Notes under the pieces: generated by a model | What the model saw: only the letters and a program-made list of their open reading frames with translations | Database searches by the model: none | What the model was told of the DNA's origin: nothing | Made by a program: the position numbers and the translations under genes | Part shown: positions 1-7,914 of the stretch, piece after piece | How the letters are laid out: each line of letters opens with the position of its first letter | Numbering within the stretch: the first letter of the stretch is position 1 | Origin: an uncultured Burkholderiales bacterium | GTDB taxonomy: Bacteria; Pseudomonadota; Gammaproteobacteria; Burkholderiales; Thiobacillaceae | Assembly (NCBI GenBank): GCA_938038385.1 | Contig: CALHRD010000044.1 | Location: 1-50,881, forward strand | DNA length: 50,881 nt | Direction: 5' to 3'

Positions 1-130
<130 letters not shown>

Positions 131-168
131 ATCTACAAGGCTACCGGCAGCCTCGACACGGATTCAGG
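131..168 (+). repeat. R repeat, copy 1 (truncated right part)
   Basis: The sequence from ATCTACAAGGCTACCGG to GACACGGATTCAGG is nearly identical to the right ends of the copies at 26949-27075 and 34153-34292. The left half, with the terminal motif CCTGAATCCGTGTCGAT, is missing here because the IS110 element adjoins it. The 118 bp that follow (169-286) show no convincing coding sequence. Confidence 0.7.
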
Positions 169-286
169 AATCTGTTGTTCAGTCACGACGGACAGGGCCT
201 TCAAAAAATAGGCTACAGAACGCGATGGCCTGTTGCCCGTACGCAACGCTATGGCCGGTGTCACAAAGCATTCATTGTTGTGAGGG

Positions 287-315
287 TTGAACAACAATTG
301 ATAATATTAGATAAT
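287..315 (+). promoter_or_regulatory. Sigma-70-type promoter of the candidate small RNA
   Basis: TTGAAC (287-292) and GATAAT (310-315) are separated by exactly 17 bp in an AT-rich patch that stands out from the GC-rich surroundings. Transcription would start near 322, which is the first base of the first hairpin of the candidate RNA. The agreement between promoter spacing and the start of structure supports both calls. Confidence 0.5.
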
Positions 316-321
316 GCTTAT

Positions 322-408
322 AACACTGGTGCTCTGGTATCAGTGTTGTCTCCTCCATCCTCCTCCTTTGGTGGATTTAGCCCGATCACACCGATCGGGC
401 TTTTTTTT
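322..408 (+). ncRNA. Candidate trans-acting small RNA with CU-rich loop
   Basis: I do not recognise a known family. About 87 nt run from the predicted start to an intrinsic terminator. Hairpin 1 pairs AACACTGGT (322-330) with ATCAGTGTT (339-347). Hairpin 2 pairs TCCATC (354-359) with GGTGGA (370-375) and exposes the loop CTCCTCCTTT (360-369). Hairpin 3 is the terminator (379-401) followed by eight T. The loop and the linker GTCTCC before hairpin 2 both carry CUCC/CCUCC, complementary to Shine-Dalgarno sequences, as in several described sRNAs that act on ribosome binding sites. No open frame with a ribosome binding site lies across it. The stems and promoter are seen directly; the regulatory role is inference. 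Confidence 0.5.
379..408 (+). terminator. Rho-independent terminator
   Basis: The stem AGCCCGATC (379-387) pairs perfectly with GATCGGGCT (393-401) across the loop ACACC, followed by T401-T408. There is no gene directly upstream, which is why a non-coding transcript is proposed. Confidence 0.85.
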
Positions 409-411
409 AGT

Positions 412-756
412 GTGAAAGTCGGCGCAGCCGGCTCACGAAGCTCCCCTACCCATCCCTCACCTCCGACCCCTCCCCCCGTGGGGGAGGGGAGGCTCGACCC
501 TCCTCTCTCTCTCCCAGGGAGAGAGGTCGGGAGAGAGGGCCGGAGGGGCCGGGGGTGAGAGAACGGACAAGGCGACATTCAGGAAACGCTGAATAAATTG
601 CTGCGCGGGCGCTCGGCTTCGTTGCGCGGTGCTCGGATGCTCGCTTATCTATCTGATATGTCTCCCATCCTGCGCTCCGTGCGCGCGGCACTCAATCCCG
701 CTCGCGGCTTTCTTCAGCGTTTCCTTCATGCTTCGGGGTGGTGTCGCCATGGCCGT
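412..756 (+). repeat. H repeat, copy 1, interrupted by the M element
   Basis: It starts GTGAAAGTCGGCGCAGCCGG, as does copy 2 at 36291-36406, and both contain a GC-rich hairpin region of the CCCTC/GAGGG type. At the right end the arm CGGACAAGGCGAC (563-575) pairs with GTCGCCATGGCCG (743-755). In copy 2 the arms are perfect (CGGACATGGCGAC and GTCGCCATGTCCG). In copy 1 the loop of this hairpin is split by the 143-bp M element at 582-724. No gene is seen in 409-838. Confidence 0.7.
582..724 (+). mobile_element. M element copy 1: 143-bp MITE with 12-bp terminal inverted repeats
   Basis: The left end GGAAACGCTGAA (582-593) and right end TTCAGCGTTTCC (713-724) are perfect inverted repeats. TTCA directly before (578-581) and after (725-728) forms a 4-bp target-site duplication. 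The uninterrupted H copy at 36291-36406 reads GACATTCATGCTT at this point, so the empty site is known from within the window. It is non-coding and too short for a transposase, hence non-autonomous. A 143-bp copy in the opposite orientation lies at 10633-10775, and partial copies lie at 10031-10187 and 34293-34372. Confidence 0.8.
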
Positions 757-838
757 CAGGCGTGCAGGGGCTTCGTTCAAGGCCGGCGTTACAGGCCGCG
801 ACCCGGTTACAATGCAATATGCATCCACAACCTGTCGC

Positions 839-1744
839 ATGACGCAAAGCCTCTGGTATGTCCGTTCGGGCGAGGACACAAGTGGTCCCTTCCCGATCGC
901 CCAAGTGTTCCAGTATGTCGAAATCGGCAGGCTGGGGCCGGGGGACTGGGTTAGCCAGGATGGCGTCAGCTGGTCGACGGTGGCCGAGTGCGGTCAGTTC
1001 GACGCAGCCCTGGATTCGTTTGCCAAGAGCCAGGCGCGTGCTTCCACCGCCGATGGGGATACGGCCGACTGGGAGCGCGAGCGTGCGCTGGCGCGCCAAC
1101 GCTGGGCCGACGAGCGGATGGATCTCGGGCAGAGCGACCCGGACAGACCGGAGTCCAGGGCGGGAGAACCCCTGGTCCTGCATGCCCTGCGCCAGGATCA
1201 TCTGCAGACCGAGGCGCGGACACGTCAGGCCATCAGGCAACGACTGAAGTACAGCCACGCCGTCATCGCGCTTGCGGTGATCGTCGTGGCCACCGGCGCA
1301 GTGTGGTACGGACAGAGCCGACAACCCGAACCGGCTGCGGCAAGATTGATTCCCCAGACCGATTGTTCAGCGCCTGCCACAGCAGAGGTGGCCTGGCAGG
1401 GCTGCGACAAGCGTCGGGCCGCCTTGGCCGGGGTCGATCTCAAGGGTGCCCGCCTCGATGGCGCACGTCTGGACGCAGCCGATCTGAGCCGGACAGACCT
1501 TAGTTATGCGAATCTGCGCGGCGCCAGTCTGCGCGGGGCGAACTTGAGCGGCGCCAGATTGATCGGGGCAGACCTCGGCAAGGCCGATCTGACCGGTGCC
1601 GATCTGTCACAGGCCGTACTGGAATACGCCACCCTCACCGGGGCCCACCTGGCCGGCGCCAGGTTGGCCGGCACGCGCCTGGGCAAGGCGGTTTGGCCCG
1701 ACGGGCGAGTGTGCGCGCCGCAATCCGTCGATGTCTGCGCCTAA
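839..1744 (+). CDS. Membrane protein with GYF_2-like and pentapeptide-repeat domains
   Basis: The product is about 301 aa. Residues 4-55 contain [19 protein letters not shown] and [13 protein letters not shown], resembling the GYF_2/DUF4339 domain that usually faces the cytosol. A single membrane segment ([18 protein letters not shown]) follows at about 140-158. The C-terminal third is a run of A(D/N)LXX pentapeptides ([32 protein letters not shown]), expected to fold as a right-handed beta helix outside the membrane. An ATG at 839 is preferred: an upstream in-frame extension would run through the M and H repeats. A possible -10 box TACAAT lies at 808-813; no Shine-Dalgarno is evident. It overlaps the methyltransferase gene by 14 nt. 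The function is unknown. Confidence 0.7.
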   Translation: MTQSLWYVRSGEDTSGPFPIAQVFQYVEIGRLGPGDWVSQDGVSWSTVAECGQFDAALDSFAKSQARASTADGDTADWERERALARQRWADERMDLGQSDPDRPESRAGEPLVLHALRQDHLQTEARTRQAIRQRLKYSHAVIALAVIVVATGAVWYGQSRQPEPAAARLIPQTDCSAPATAEVAWQGCDKRRAALAGVDLKGARLDGARLDAADLSRTDLSYANLRGASLRGANLSGARLIGADLGKADLTGADLSQAVLEYATLTGAHLAGARLAGTRLGKAVWPDGRVCAPQSVDVCA

Positions 1745-2522
1745 GGCCATCACCTCCCGAGCGAACCCGGTCTACCGGGAAATCAGGGCACTCTTTGAGG
1801 ACAAGCGCGTGCGTCGTGAGTCCGGCCTGACGCTGCTCGACGGCGAGCATCTCATTCAGCTTGCCCGTGCCGCCGGCGCGCGGTTGAGCCGCATCGTCGC
1901 CACACCGGCGGCGGTCGGCAAAATGGAGGTCTGGCTGGATAGTTGCCCGGACGTGGAGGGGGTGATCGTCGATGCCGACCTGTTCAGATCGCTGACACCC
2001 ACCCGGACACCCAGCGGGATCATGGCCGTGGTTGCGATTCCGCAGCCTCGCCAGAGGATCCCGGAATTCTCCGTTCTGCTGGAGGATATCCAGGACCCAG
2101 GCAACCTGGGTGCACTGATCCGATGCGCCGCAGCCGCCGGCGCACAGGCCGTCTATCTTTCTCCCGGCTGCAGCGAGGCATGGTCACCCAAGGCCCTGCG
2201 CGGCGGGCAGGGCGCCCAGTTTCTGGTGGATATCCACGAGCACGCCGCCCTTGTCGAGGTGGTGAGCAACCTGCCCGGGCCCTGCCACGCCGCAGTGCTG
2301 GGTACGGCGCCCTCTTTGTATGAGCTGGACCTGAAGGGGCCGTGCGCCTTCGCTTTCGGCAACGAGGGGGCCGGTCTGGGCGATGCTCTGTTGAGCGTGT
2401 GCCGACCCTTCACCATCCCCATGCCCGGCCGGACGGAATCCCTCAATGTGGCCGCCGCTGCCGCGGTCTGCCTGTTCGAGCGGGTCAGGCAGTTGGCAGC
2501 GAGTCCAGGTGCGTCCGGCTGA
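1731..2522 (+). CDS. TrmH/SpoU-family RNA 2'-O-ribose methyltransferase
   Basis: The product is about 263 aa. The three SPOUT knot motifs are visible: [17 protein letters not shown] (motif 1), [10 protein letters not shown] (motif 2) and [17 protein letters not shown] (motif 3), which bind S-adenosylmethionine. An N-terminal region of about 90 residues ([26 protein letters not shown]) resembles the SpoU substrate-binding domain of the RlmB/TsnR type. It would transfer a methyl group to a ribose 2'-OH in rRNA or tRNA; the exact target nucleotide cannot be told. The ATG lies inside the end of the pentapeptide gene, implying coupled translation. It is convergent with efp, with 29 bp between the stops. 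Confidence 0.85.
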   Translation: MSAPKAITSRANPVYREIRALFEDKRVRRESGLTLLDGEHLIQLARAAGARLSRIVATPAAVGKMEVWLDSCPDVEGVIVDADLFRSLTPTRTPSGIMAVVAIPQPRQRIPEFSVLLEDIQDPGNLGALIRCAAAAGAQAVYLSPGCSEAWSPKALRGGQGAQFLVDIHEHAALVEVVSNLPGPCHAAVLGTAPSLYELDLKGPCAFAFGNEGAGLGDALLSVCRPFTIPMPGRTESLNVAAAAAVCLFERVRQLAASPGASG

Positions 2523-2551
2523 TCCGTCCGCCGGCGCGCAACCGGACAGCG

Positions 2552-3115
2552 TCAGGCCTTGACGCGGTTGCGGTATTCGCCGGTGGCGGTGTCGATCTCG
2601 ATCTTGTCGCCGATCTCGACGAAGGCCGGGACCGAGATCTCGACGCCGGTGGGCTTGATGCGCGCCGGTTTCATCACCTTGCCGGAGGTGTCGCCCTTGA
2701 CGGCGGGCTCGGTATATTCGACCTCGCGCACCACCGTGGAGGGCATCACGACGGAGATCGCCTTGCCTTCGTAGAACACCACTTCGCAGGGCATGCCATC
2801 CTCGAGGTACTTGAGCATGTCGCCCAGGTTCTCCGCCTCCACCTCGTACTGGTTGTAGTCGGCATCCATGAAGACGTACATGGGATCGGCGAAATAGGAA
2901 TAGGTGCATTCCTTGCGTTCCAGCACCACGACGTCGAATTTCTCGTCGGCCTTGTAGACCGTTTCGGTCGCGGCGCCGGTGAGCAGGTTCTTGAGCTTCA
3001 TCTTCACGACCGAGGCATTGCGGCCGGACTTGCTGAATTCTGCCTTCTGCACGACCAGGGGGGCGTTGCTCACCATGATCACGTTGCCGGCGCGGAGTTC
3101 CTGTGCGGTTTTCAT
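2552..3115 (-). CDS. efp: Elongation factor P, arginine (EarP) type
   Basis: The product is 187 aa, the usual length. EF-P binds between the P and E sites and relieves ribosome stalling at polyproline. The KOW-like N-domain begins [15 protein letters not shown], and two OB domains follow, with the conserved ending [13 protein letters not shown]. The tip of the domain I loop reads SKSGRNAS, placing arginine at position 32 where E. coli has lysine 34. This marks the class modified by rhamnosylation, and the modifying enzyme gene earP lies directly upstream on the same strand. The ATG at 3115 was chosen over an in-frame start 27 nt upstream because it gives the standard N-terminus and has AGGAT seven bases before it. 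Confidence 0.97.
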   Translation of the reverse strand: MKTAQELRAGNVIMVSNAPLVVQKAEFSKSGRNASVVKMKLKNLLTGAATETVYKADEKFDVVVLERKECTYSYFADPMYVFMDADYNQYEVEAENLGDMLKYLEDGMPCEVVFYEGKAISVVMPSTVVREVEYTEPAVKGDTSGKVMKPARIKPTGVEISVPAFVEIGDKIEIDTATGEYRNRVKA

Positions 3116-3153
3116 ACGATATCCTGCTGAATCGATAAACAATAAAGCCGATA

Positions 3154-3159
3154 ATTATA
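3154..3159 (-). promoter_or_regulatory. -10 box of the efp promoter
   Basis: On the minus strand TATAAT lies 39 bp before the efp start codon. The matching -35 hexamer is poor. It suggests efp has its own promoter in the 149-bp gap to earP rather than depending only on read-through. Confidence 0.5.
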
Positions 3160-3264
3160 CCCTGAATCCGGATCGATGCTCCGGAACGCTCTACAGGCCG
3201 GCCTTTGAGCCGGCGGCTCGGCGCGTCATCCGCAGCCCGATCCACAGGGTATGTCGCATCGACA

Positions 3265-4428
3265 TCACGCATTCGGGCGCATCTTTTCACAGCAGAACCG
3301 CACCAGATTGCCGGCCAGATCGCCCAGTCCGGTGAGCTGCTGCGACCACTTACGGGCATGGGCTTCCAGCGTCGGGCGATGCCGCCACCAGGTCGGCCAG
3401 TCCATGGCCGTGGCATCGGTTGCGTTCCAGGCCGTCCAGAACGCACGCACATCGCGCGCCACGGGTTCGGGCAGGCCCGCGCAATAGCGGACGAGGAAGG
3501 CCTCGATCTTGGCCCGATGTGCTCCCTGCGCCTGAGGATAGGCCTGCCAGACCATCGGCCGACCTGCCCATTGGGCGCGAACGAAGGAATCCTCGCCGCG
3601 CACGAAGTTGCAATCGCATGCCCAGAGCAGCCGGTCATAGCGATCCTGGGTCAGCATGGGCAGGCAGTGCACGCACAGCCGGCCACGCTGCAGGCAGTGT
3701 CCGGGCGCGAGATCGGCGCGGCCGAAAAAGTGCAGGACGTCCTCCATGAGCCTGCCCGCGGGGACCACACAGTGCACCGGCTGGGTGGCATCGACCCATT
3801 GCCGGAACAGGCCGCTTATGGCGCGGTTTTCATAGCCGAACAGGGATATGCGCAGGTCTTCTTCGGTTCTCGGCGGCACACCCAGTCCGTGCCAGAAAGC
3901 GGCTTGTGCCTCCGGGCTGGCCTGGAATGTGCGTATCGCATCGAGCAGCCCGGTCTCGCGAAGCAAGCCGCCCGTACCCGGTGCATAGCCGGGAAAGAAG
4001 AACCACTTGGTCAGGGGCAGCCGCGGGTGGGGCGAGGGCAGACCATGACAGCCTGCCACCCAGTCCTCGGCGCTGAGATATTCCAGATTGATCCACACCG
4101 GCCTGGGTATCCTTGCCGCCATCGCGCGCTCATGGTTGTGCGGCAGGTGACAGGCGAACGCCTCGATCACCACGTCCGCGGGGGGCACATCCGGAAAGGG
4201 CGTGTCCCAGCGGCGGATCTCCACCCCCTCCAGGAGCTGCGTGGCGCGGTTCGGATCGATTTCCGGACGCAGGGCATGAAAGCTGACAAGGTCGTCCACC
4301 CACAGACGCACCTGCAGCCGATACTCCCGCGCCAACTGCCGGGCAAGGCGCCAGGTGATGCCGATGTCGCCGTAGTTGTCGACGACGGTACAGAACAGTT
4401 CCCAGGTCGGGGAGACAGGGGCGGCCAT
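3265..4428 (-). CDS. earP: EF-P arginine-32 rhamnosyltransferase EarP
   Basis: The product is about 387 aa, the family length (formerly DUF2331). It transfers rhamnose from dTDP-L-rhamnose to arginine 32 of EF-P. Two Rossmann-like halves (GT-B fold) are expected. The N-terminal motif TVVDNYGDIGITWRLARQL holds Asp17 and Asp21, equivalent to the catalytic and structural aspartates described for the family. The C-terminal half has NFVRGEDSFVRAQWAGRPMV, the nucleotide-sugar binding motif with its glutamate. The ATG at 4428 matches the family N-terminus; an in-frame ATG at 4459-4461 would add 11 residues. The gene is followed by efp on the same strand and divergent from radA. Confidence 0.95.
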   Translation of the reverse strand: MAAPVSPTWELFCTVVDNYGDIGITWRLARQLAREYRLQVRLWVDDLVSFHALRPEIDPNRATQLLEGVEIRRWDTPFPDVPPADVVIEAFACHLPHNHERAMAARIPRPVWINLEYLSAEDWVAGCHGLPSPHPRLPLTKWFFFPGYAPGTGGLLRETGLLDAIRTFQASPEAQAAFWHGLGVPPRTEEDLRISLFGYENRAISGLFRQWVDATQPVHCVVPAGRLMEDVLHFFGRADLAPGHCLQRGRLCVHCLPMLTQDRYDRLLWACDCNFVRGEDSFVRAQWAGRPMVWQAYPQAQGAHRAKIEAFLVRYCAGLPEPVARDVRAFWTAWNATDATAMDWPTWWRHRPTLEAHARKWSQQLTGLGDLAGNLVRFCCEKMRPNA

Positions 4429-4482
4429 GGCATGATTATGCGACGGGTTTGAGTCGCCCATGCGCCTCGGTTATAAGACGGC

Positions 4483-5838
4483 ATGAGCAAGGACAAGACC
4501 CTCTATGTCTGCCGCGAGTGCGGCGGCCAGACCAACAAGTGGCAGGGACAATGCCCGCACTGCCTGGCCTGGAACACCCTGACCGAGACCGTGGCGGAAC
4601 GCAGATCCAGCCGTTTTCAGGGGCTGGCGGCGGTAGGCGGCATCCAGCGTCTGGCCGAGATCCAGGCGCGCGACAGGCCCCGCTTCGAGACCGGCCTGGG
4701 CGAGTTCGACCGGGTCCTGGGCGGGGGCATGGTGGCGGGCGGCGTCGTGCTCTTGGGTGGCGACCCAGGCATCGGCAAATCGACCCTTTTGCTACAAGCG
4801 CTGGCCGCGATGTCGCATCGCCTCAGCACGCTGTACGTCAGCGGCGAGGAGTCCGCCGACCAGATCGCCCTGCGCGCCCGGCGCCTGGCGCTGGTGGAGG
4901 CGGATATCCCGCTGCTCACGGAAATCCGACTGGAAGCCATCCTGGCCTCACTGGAGGCCGAGAAACCGCAGGTGGCGGTGGTCGATTCCATTCAGACCGT
5001 GTACACGGAGCAGTTGCAGTCCGCCCCCGGCAGCGTGGCGCAGGTGCGCGAATGCGCCCAGGCCCTGACGCGCCACGCCAAAACCAGCGGCGCCGCCCTG
5101 GTCCTGGTCGGCCATGTCACTAAGGAAGGGGCGCTGGCCGGTCCGCGCGTGCTGGAGCACATCGTAGACACAGTGCTCTATTTCGAAGGTGATCCCTCCT
5201 CCAGTTTCCGACTCATCCGTGCCTTCAAAAACCGGTTCGGCGCGGTGAACGAACTGGGGGTGTTCGCCATGACGGAGAAGGGTCTCAGAGGGGTGGCGAA
5301 TCCATCCGCCCTCTTCCTCGCCCGCGACGAGCGGGAGGTGCCCGGTTCCTGTGTGGTGGTGGCGCAGGAGGGCACACGCCCCCTGCTGGTCGAGATACAG
5401 GCCCTGGTGGATACTGCCCATACCCCCACGCCGAGACGCTTGACCGTAGGGCTGGACCCCAACCGGCTGGCCATGCTGCTCGCCGTCCTGCACCGTCACG
5501 GCGGCATCGCCTGTCATGACCAGGATGTGTTCGTCAATGCCGTCGGTGGCGTGCGCATAAACGAGCCGGCAGCCGATCTGGCGGTCGTCATGGCAGTCGT
5601 ATCATCCATCCGGAACAAGGCGTTGCCGCATGATCTTGCAGTGTTCGGTGAGATAGGTCTGGGCGGCGAAATCCGCCCCGTGCAGCGCGGGCAGGAGCGC
5701 CTGAAGGAGGCCGCAAAGCTGGGTTTCACCCGTGCCCTGGCGCCGCGCGCCAATCTGCCCAAACAGCCGCCTGCAGGCATGACGGTCAGCGGCGTGGCGA
5801 CGCTGGGGCAGGCGCTGGACTATCTGCGCGGGCTGTGA
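4483..5838 (+). CDS. radA: DNA repair protein RadA
   Basis: The product is 451 aa, close to E. coli RadA (460). It is a RecA-like ATPase that drives branch migration during recombinational repair. In order: an N-terminal C4 zinc finger (CRECGG, CPHCLAWN; residues 10-30), Walker A GDPGIGKSTLL (about 90-100), the RadA-specific KNRFG motif in AFKNRFGAVNELGVF, and a C-terminal Lon protease-like domain from about residue 290 (NAVGGVRINEPAADLAVVMA) that lacks protease activity in this family. It is divergent from earP, with 54 bp between starts. Confidence 0.97.
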   Translation: MSKDKTLYVCRECGGQTNKWQGQCPHCLAWNTLTETVAERRSSRFQGLAAVGGIQRLAEIQARDRPRFETGLGEFDRVLGGGMVAGGVVLLGGDPGIGKSTLLLQALAAMSHRLSTLYVSGEESADQIALRARRLALVEADIPLLTEIRLEAILASLEAEKPQVAVVDSIQTVYTEQLQSAPGSVAQVRECAQALTRHAKTSGAALVLVGHVTKEGALAGPRVLEHIVDTVLYFEGDPSSSFRLIRAFKNRFGAVNELGVFAMTEKGLRGVANPSALFLARDEREVPGSCVVVAQEGTRPLLVEIQALVDTAHTPTPRRLTVGLDPNRLAMLLAVLHRHGGIACHDQDVFVNAVGGVRINEPAADLAVVMAVVSSIRNKALPHDLAVFGEIGLGGEIRPVQRGQERLKEAAKLGFTRALAPRANLPKQPPAGMTVSGVATLGQALDYLRGL

Positions 5839-5884
5839 GCGGGCCGGACGACTGCCCTGCCGCGTGACGGCCGCGGCGGGCGCC

Positions 5885-6628
5885 TCAGGGGCGAAAGGAC
5901 AAAACCTGGCCGCGCGTATCCCGCCCCTCGGGGCCCATCAGTTGTACAAACAGGGGACACAGGGATTCCGGCGACGGCAAAGCGTCCCTGTGCTCGGCAG
6001 GGTGCGTGCGCGCCCGCAGGGGCGAGCGGATGGGGCCCGGGATGACCAGATTGATGCGCACGTTGGGTAGGTCAGACCACTCATCGGCCTGAATGCGGAA
6101 ATAGGCTTCGAGCGCGGCCTTGGACACCGCGAAGCCGCCCCAGTAGGCGGCCGGCGCGTGACCATGCGTCTCGCCCACCAGGATCACCGAGGCATCCGCG
6201 GAGCCTTTGAGCAGCGGCGCGCACGCCCGGTTGATGGCAAAGGGTGCGACGGTGTTGACGCGGAACTGGGTCATCCACTGTTCGATACTTTGCAGGGTGA
6301 GCGGTGAGAGGCCGGCAAAGGCGTTGGCGCAATGCAGGATGCCGTCCAGGCCGCCGAGCTGAGAGGCGATGGTGTGCGCCAGGGCATCGTAGTCCTTGTC
6401 CTGGGCCGCGGCCAGGTCGGCGGGCAGGATGGCCGGCTGCGGACCACCGGCGCGGACGATGTCGTCATAGACCGCCTCCAGCTTGCTCACCGTGCGGCCG
6501 AGCAGCACAACGGTGGCGCCCGCGGCGGCGAAGGCGAGGGCGGCCGCCCGGCCCAGACCCTGGCCGGCACCGGTGACCAATAGGATACGGTTGCCGAGCG
6601 GCTGGGAGGGGGGGGGTATGGACATCAT
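5885..6628 (-). CDS. YciK-like short-chain dehydrogenase with altered active site
   Basis: The product is about 247 aa. The Rossmann fold starts LLVTGAGQGLGRAAALAF (TGxxxGxG cofactor motif) and the length fits the YciK-like SDR group. The tetrad asparagine survives in RVNTVAPF. The canonical YxxxK reads FAVSK (in AAYWGGFAVSKAALE), so the catalytic tyrosine is phenylalanine, and the serine 13 residues earlier is glutamate (VGETHGH). Oxidoreductase activity is therefore doubtful. The start ATG (6626-6628) overlaps the hpnE stop in an ATGA, so it is the last gene of the hpn operon. A run of nine C in the coding strand (6608-6616) lies just after the start and could slip. A second ATG follows immediately at 6625. 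Confidence 0.85.
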   Translation of the reverse strand: MMSIPPPSQPLGNRILLVTGAGQGLGRAAALAFAAAGATVVLLGRTVSKLEAVYDDIVRAGGPQPAILPADLAAAQDKDYDALAHTIASQLGGLDGILHCANAFAGLSPLTLQSIEQWMTQFRVNTVAPFAINRACAPLLKGSADASVILVGETHGHAPAAYWGGFAVSKAALEAYFRIQADEWSDLPNVRINLVIPGPIRSPLRARTHPAEHRDALPSPESLCPLFVQLMGPEGRDTRGQVLSFRP

Positions 6629-7914
6629 TTGCCGGCCAGGATGAGACGGGCGCATTCTACGCCGCTTCGCACCGCGCCCTCTATGGTGGCGGGATACTCG
6701 CCGCGGGTGTAATCCCCCGCCAGATAGAGGCCGGGCAGGGGGGTGGCGGGTTCCGGCCTGGGCAGGCCGGGGGTGCAGGCATAGGTCGCGCGCCGCTCCA
6801 CGATGCACTTCCAGCCCAGCAGGGCCGGCAGCGGTCCGAGCAGTTCCCGCAGCCGATCCAGATGCTGATCCCGCAGGGTGGTCGCCGACAGGGCCAGATG
6901 CGGGCCCTCGGCGCTCACGACCACGCTCAGCAGGCCCGCAGCCAGGTCTTGGCGATCGAACACCCAGGGGCTCTGGCCGCCACCCAGGGCCAGCATGGGG
7001 TAAGGCAGCCGCACTGCTTCCGCGAAGCGCAGCCAGGTCGTATGGATGGGTTGCCAGGTGTAAGCGCCGACCTTGCCGACGACGTCCGCCATCTCCGGCA
7101 GTCGGGCGAGGAGGGCAGGCAGGCGGGCCGGGTGTACGGCAAGGATGACCCGGTCGGCGCGCACATCGGTAGCCGGGAGGCAATACCCGTCCTGTTCGCG
7201 GACGAGGGCGTCCACCCGCGCGCGCAGGCGCACCACACCGGCATGACGGGTGATGTACGCGGCAGCGGGTGCCGGGAACAGGGCATCCATCTCGCCGCGG
7301 TTGAAGAGGAAGTCGCTGTCGTCACGATCGCCGCCCAGGCTGTCGCGCAGCACGTTGCAAAAGACCTGGGCCGAGGCCTCGGACAGGGGCGTGTTGAGGG
7401 CCGCCACGCAGATGGGGGCCCAGAGCGCATCGATCAGCCGGGCCGACTGTCCGTGCTGCGCCAACAATTGCGCTGCCGTCATGTCATGGGCAAGCCTGAA
7501 CCGCCGTCTGCGCAGCGCCTGCATGAAGGCGACTGCCAGACGTTTGTCCGTGAGGCTCAACCCCTTCGCTGCCAGTAAGCCCGCGGCCAGATGCAGCGGG
7601 GCGGGCAGCCTGGGCAGGCGCAGCCGGAGATCGGGCAGGATCAGTTGCAATGCCCGCCGTTCCAGGCTATCGGCGCTGCCGAGCAGCCGCATCAGGCGCA
7701 GGGTCTCGCGGTAGGCGCCGATGAACAGGTGCTGGCCGTTGTCGATGCGCATCCCGTCCCAAGGTACGGAACGGGCACGTCCTCCCAACTGCCCGGCCGC
7801 CTCCAGAAGGATCACACGCCGGCCATGGGCGGCGAGCTCGACGGCAGCGGCCAGGCCGGCCCAGCCGCCGCCGACGATGGCAACGACGCCGGCGTCTCCT
7901 GCCGCCTTGTTCAC
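6625..7914 (-). CDS. hpnE: Hydroxysqualene dehydroxylase HpnE
   Basis: The product is about 429 aa. It is a FAD-dependent amine-oxidase-like enzyme that reduces hydroxysqualene to squalene, the last step of the HpnCDE route. The N-terminal dinucleotide motif is VVAIVGGGWAGLAAAVELA, followed by the FAD-binding GQLGGRARS; the C-terminal FAD motif is GLYLAGDYTRGEYPATIEGA. The start is taken as GTG (7912-7914), which overlaps the hpnD stop as GTGA, the usual sign of coupling; an in-frame ATG at 7944 would overlap hpnD by 34 nt. Order hpnC-hpnD-hpnE is the standard operon. No squalene-hopene cyclase is in the window. Confidence 0.93.
   Translation of the reverse strand: MNKAAGDAGVVAIVGGGWAGLAAAVELAAHGRRVILLEAAGQLGGRARSVPWDGMRIDNGQHLFIGAYRETLRLMRLLGSADSLERRALQLILPDLRLRLPRLPAPLHLAAGLLAAKGLSLTDKRLAVAFMQALRRRRFRLAHDMTAAQLLAQHGQSARLIDALWAPICVAALNTPLSEASAQVFCNVLRDSLGGDRDDSDFLFNRGEMDALFPAPAAAYITRHAGVVRLRARVDALVREQDGYCLPATDVRADRVILAVHPARLPALLARLPEMADVVGKVGAYTWQPIHTTWLRFAEAVRLPYPMLALGGGQSPWVFDRQDLAAGLLSVVVSAEGPHLALSATTLRDQHLDRLRELLGPLPALLGWKCIVERRATYACTPGLPRPEPATPLPGLYLAGDYTRGEYPATIEGAVRSGVECARLILAGK

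Noticed and set aside
175-558. Open frame across the small-RNA region and the H repeat
   Set aside because: It runs through a terminator and a repeat, has no ribosome binding site, and has low-complexity Pro/Ser/Gly composition.
2184-3638. Minus-strand frame covering efp and part of earP
   Set aside because: It is out of frame with both recognised proteins and ends inside the methyltransferase gene.
3205-4452. Plus-strand open frame of about 415 codons opposite earP
   Set aside because: The minus strand carries the EarP motifs; the plus frame has no family features.
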